From assembly GCA_028694565.1 (NCBI GenBank), contig JAQVKR010000134.1, forward strand, positions 1-7,233: DNA of 7,233 nt. Direction: 5' to 3'. This document shows, piece by piece, positions 6,682 to 7,233 of this stretch; position 1 is the stretch's first letter; every line of letters begins with the position of its first letter. A program made the translations under genes and the position numbers. The notes under the pieces were generated by a model. The model made no database searches. It had not been told where the DNA came from and worked only from the letters and a program-made list of their open reading frames with translations. This stretch comes from Gammaproteobacteria bacterium (lineage in GTDB: Bacteria > Pseudomonadota > Gammaproteobacteria > DSM-26407).

Positions 6682-6705
6682 ACGCAATGCATTCCAGTGG
6701 GTAAA
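6677..6705 (-). promoter_or_regulatory. Candidate trxB promoter
   Basis: On the minus strand TTTACC (6705 to 6700; four of six) and TACTAT (6682 to 6677; four of six) have the ideal 17-base spacing. An overlapping TATACC (6679 to 6674) is an alternative -10, but its -35 is poor. Transcription from here would leave a leader of about 120 bases before the trxB ATG. The -35 overlaps the ald ribosome binding site region. Confidence 0.35.
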
Positions 6706-6709
6706 GGAG
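6703..6709 (+). promoter_or_regulatory. ald ribosome binding site
   Basis: AAAGGAG stands five bases before the ATG at 6715. It is a strong Shine-Dalgarno and fixes the ald start, although a frame antisense to trxB runs through the same bases. Confidence 0.85.
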
Positions 6710-6714
6710 CCGCC

Positions 6715-7233
6715 ATGCGCGTTGGAATTCCACGTGAAATCAAGACCCTCGAAGGCCGGGTGGGGCTCGTTCCGGAGGCGGCGGGCGAGCTCGTGCGGCT
6801 CGGTCACGAGGTGCTCGTGGAGCAGGGCGCCGGACGCCTGAGCGGCTACGAGGATTCGGACTACGAGGCCCAGGGGGTGCGCCTGCTCCCGGACGCCGCC
6901 GCGGTATACGGCGCGGCGGAGGTCATCGTCAAGGTCAAGGAGCCGCAGCCGCAGGAGTACCCCCTGCTGCGTTCCGATCATCGCCTGTTCTGCTACCTGC
7001 ACCTGGCGGCCGAGCCGCGCCTGTTCCACGCGCTGCTCGATATCGGCCTGACGGCGGTCGCGTTCGAGACCGTGTCCGAGGGCACGCATCTGCCGCTGCT
7101 GGCGCCCATGAGCGCCATCGCCGGGCGGCTGGGAGTGCAGGTGGGGGCCCACCTGCTGCACCGGTCCCAGGGCGGCAAGGGCCTGCTGCTCGGCGGCCTG
7201 CCCGCGGGCGAGCGCGGCCACGTGGTCATCATC
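6715..7233 (+). CDS. ald: Alanine dehydrogenase, N-terminal part
   Basis: The first 173 codons, open to the window edge, encode the N-terminal half of an NAD-dependent alanine dehydrogenase (the family is usually near 370 residues). The enzyme interconverts L-alanine and pyruvate plus ammonia. It begins MRVGIPREIK-TLEGRVGLVP, with Arg15, Lys75 (VKVKEP) and His96 (YLHLA) at the positions of the substrate-binding residues of characterised alanine dehydrogenases. HVVII at the window edge leads towards the Rossmann-fold glycine motif. The start is supported by AAAGGAG five bases upstream. The N-terminus of a PntA-type transhydrogenase subunit is related but less likely, given the close match at these positions. 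The gene is divergent from trxB and takes the place that lrp has beside trxB in E. coli. Confidence 0.92.
   Translation, partial: MRVGIPREIKTLEGRVGLVPEAAGELVRLGHEVLVEQGAGRLSGYEDSDYEAQGVRLLPDAAAVYGAAEVIVKVKEPQPQEYPLLRSDHRLFCYLHLAAEPRLFHALLDIGLTAVAFETVSEGTHLPLLAPMSAIAGRLGVQVGAHLLHRSQGGKGLLLGGLPAGERGHVVII
6721..6731 (+). repeat. 11-base direct repeat GTTGGAATTCC, copy 2
   Basis: This is the second exact copy of the repeat at 6573-6583. It covers codons 3-6 of ald, and with flanking bases forms the 10-base palindrome TGGAATTCCA (6723-6732). A site just inside the coding region would suit a repressor, but coding constraint alone could also explain it. Confidence 0.4.

Overview
This window looks like chromosomal core DNA of a high-GC gammaproteobacterium, perhaps near the Chromatiales/Ectothiorhodospiraceae. 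Coding sequence is very GC-rich by eye (not counted). The block trxB, aat, bpt is a recognisable gammaproteobacterial neighbourhood: in E. coli trxB and aat lie in the region that also holds cydDC, serW, infA and clpA, and in pseudomonads aat and bpt (ate) lie together near infA and clpA. The taxonomic placement is an inference from gene content and composition.

Layout. Positions 1-677 (+) hold the 3' end of malQ (4-alpha-glucanotransferase). It converges on a complete glgP (alpha-glucan phosphorylase, 868-3426, -), and the 190-base gap between them is rich in hairpins. Upstream of glgP is a 356-base non-coding stretch. It holds a candidate glgP promoter, a CRP-like palindrome, a leader hairpin and a hairpin over the ribosome binding site. 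Then, all on the minus strand, come tRNA-Leu(CAA) (3783-3867) with its own promoter, bpt (3960-4679), aat (4799-5536) and trxB (5594-6550). A 164-base divergent intergenic region separates trxB from the 5' part of ald (alanine dehydrogenase, 6715 to beyond the window, +).

How the genes work together. MalQ and GlgP are partners in maltodextrin/glycogen breakdown: MalQ rearranges glucan chains into longer ones that GlgP phosphorolyses to glucose-1-phosphate. Aat and Bpt are the two bacterial N-degron transferases. Both take leucine from Leu-tRNA(Leu) and attach it to protein N-termini, marking them for ClpS/ClpAP. Here they sit directly upstream of a tRNA-Leu gene. TrxB supplies reduced thioredoxin, and Ald interconverts alanine and pyruvate with NAD(H).

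No mobile element, CRISPR array, phage gene or unknown protein family is visible. The most interesting signals are the clustering of both leucyl-transferases with a tRNA-Leu, an exact anti-Shine-Dalgarno-like sequence where the aat ribosome binding site should be, possible CsrA-type and CRP-type control of glgP, and a divergent trxB/ald promoter region whose two -10 elements occupy nearly the same bases.
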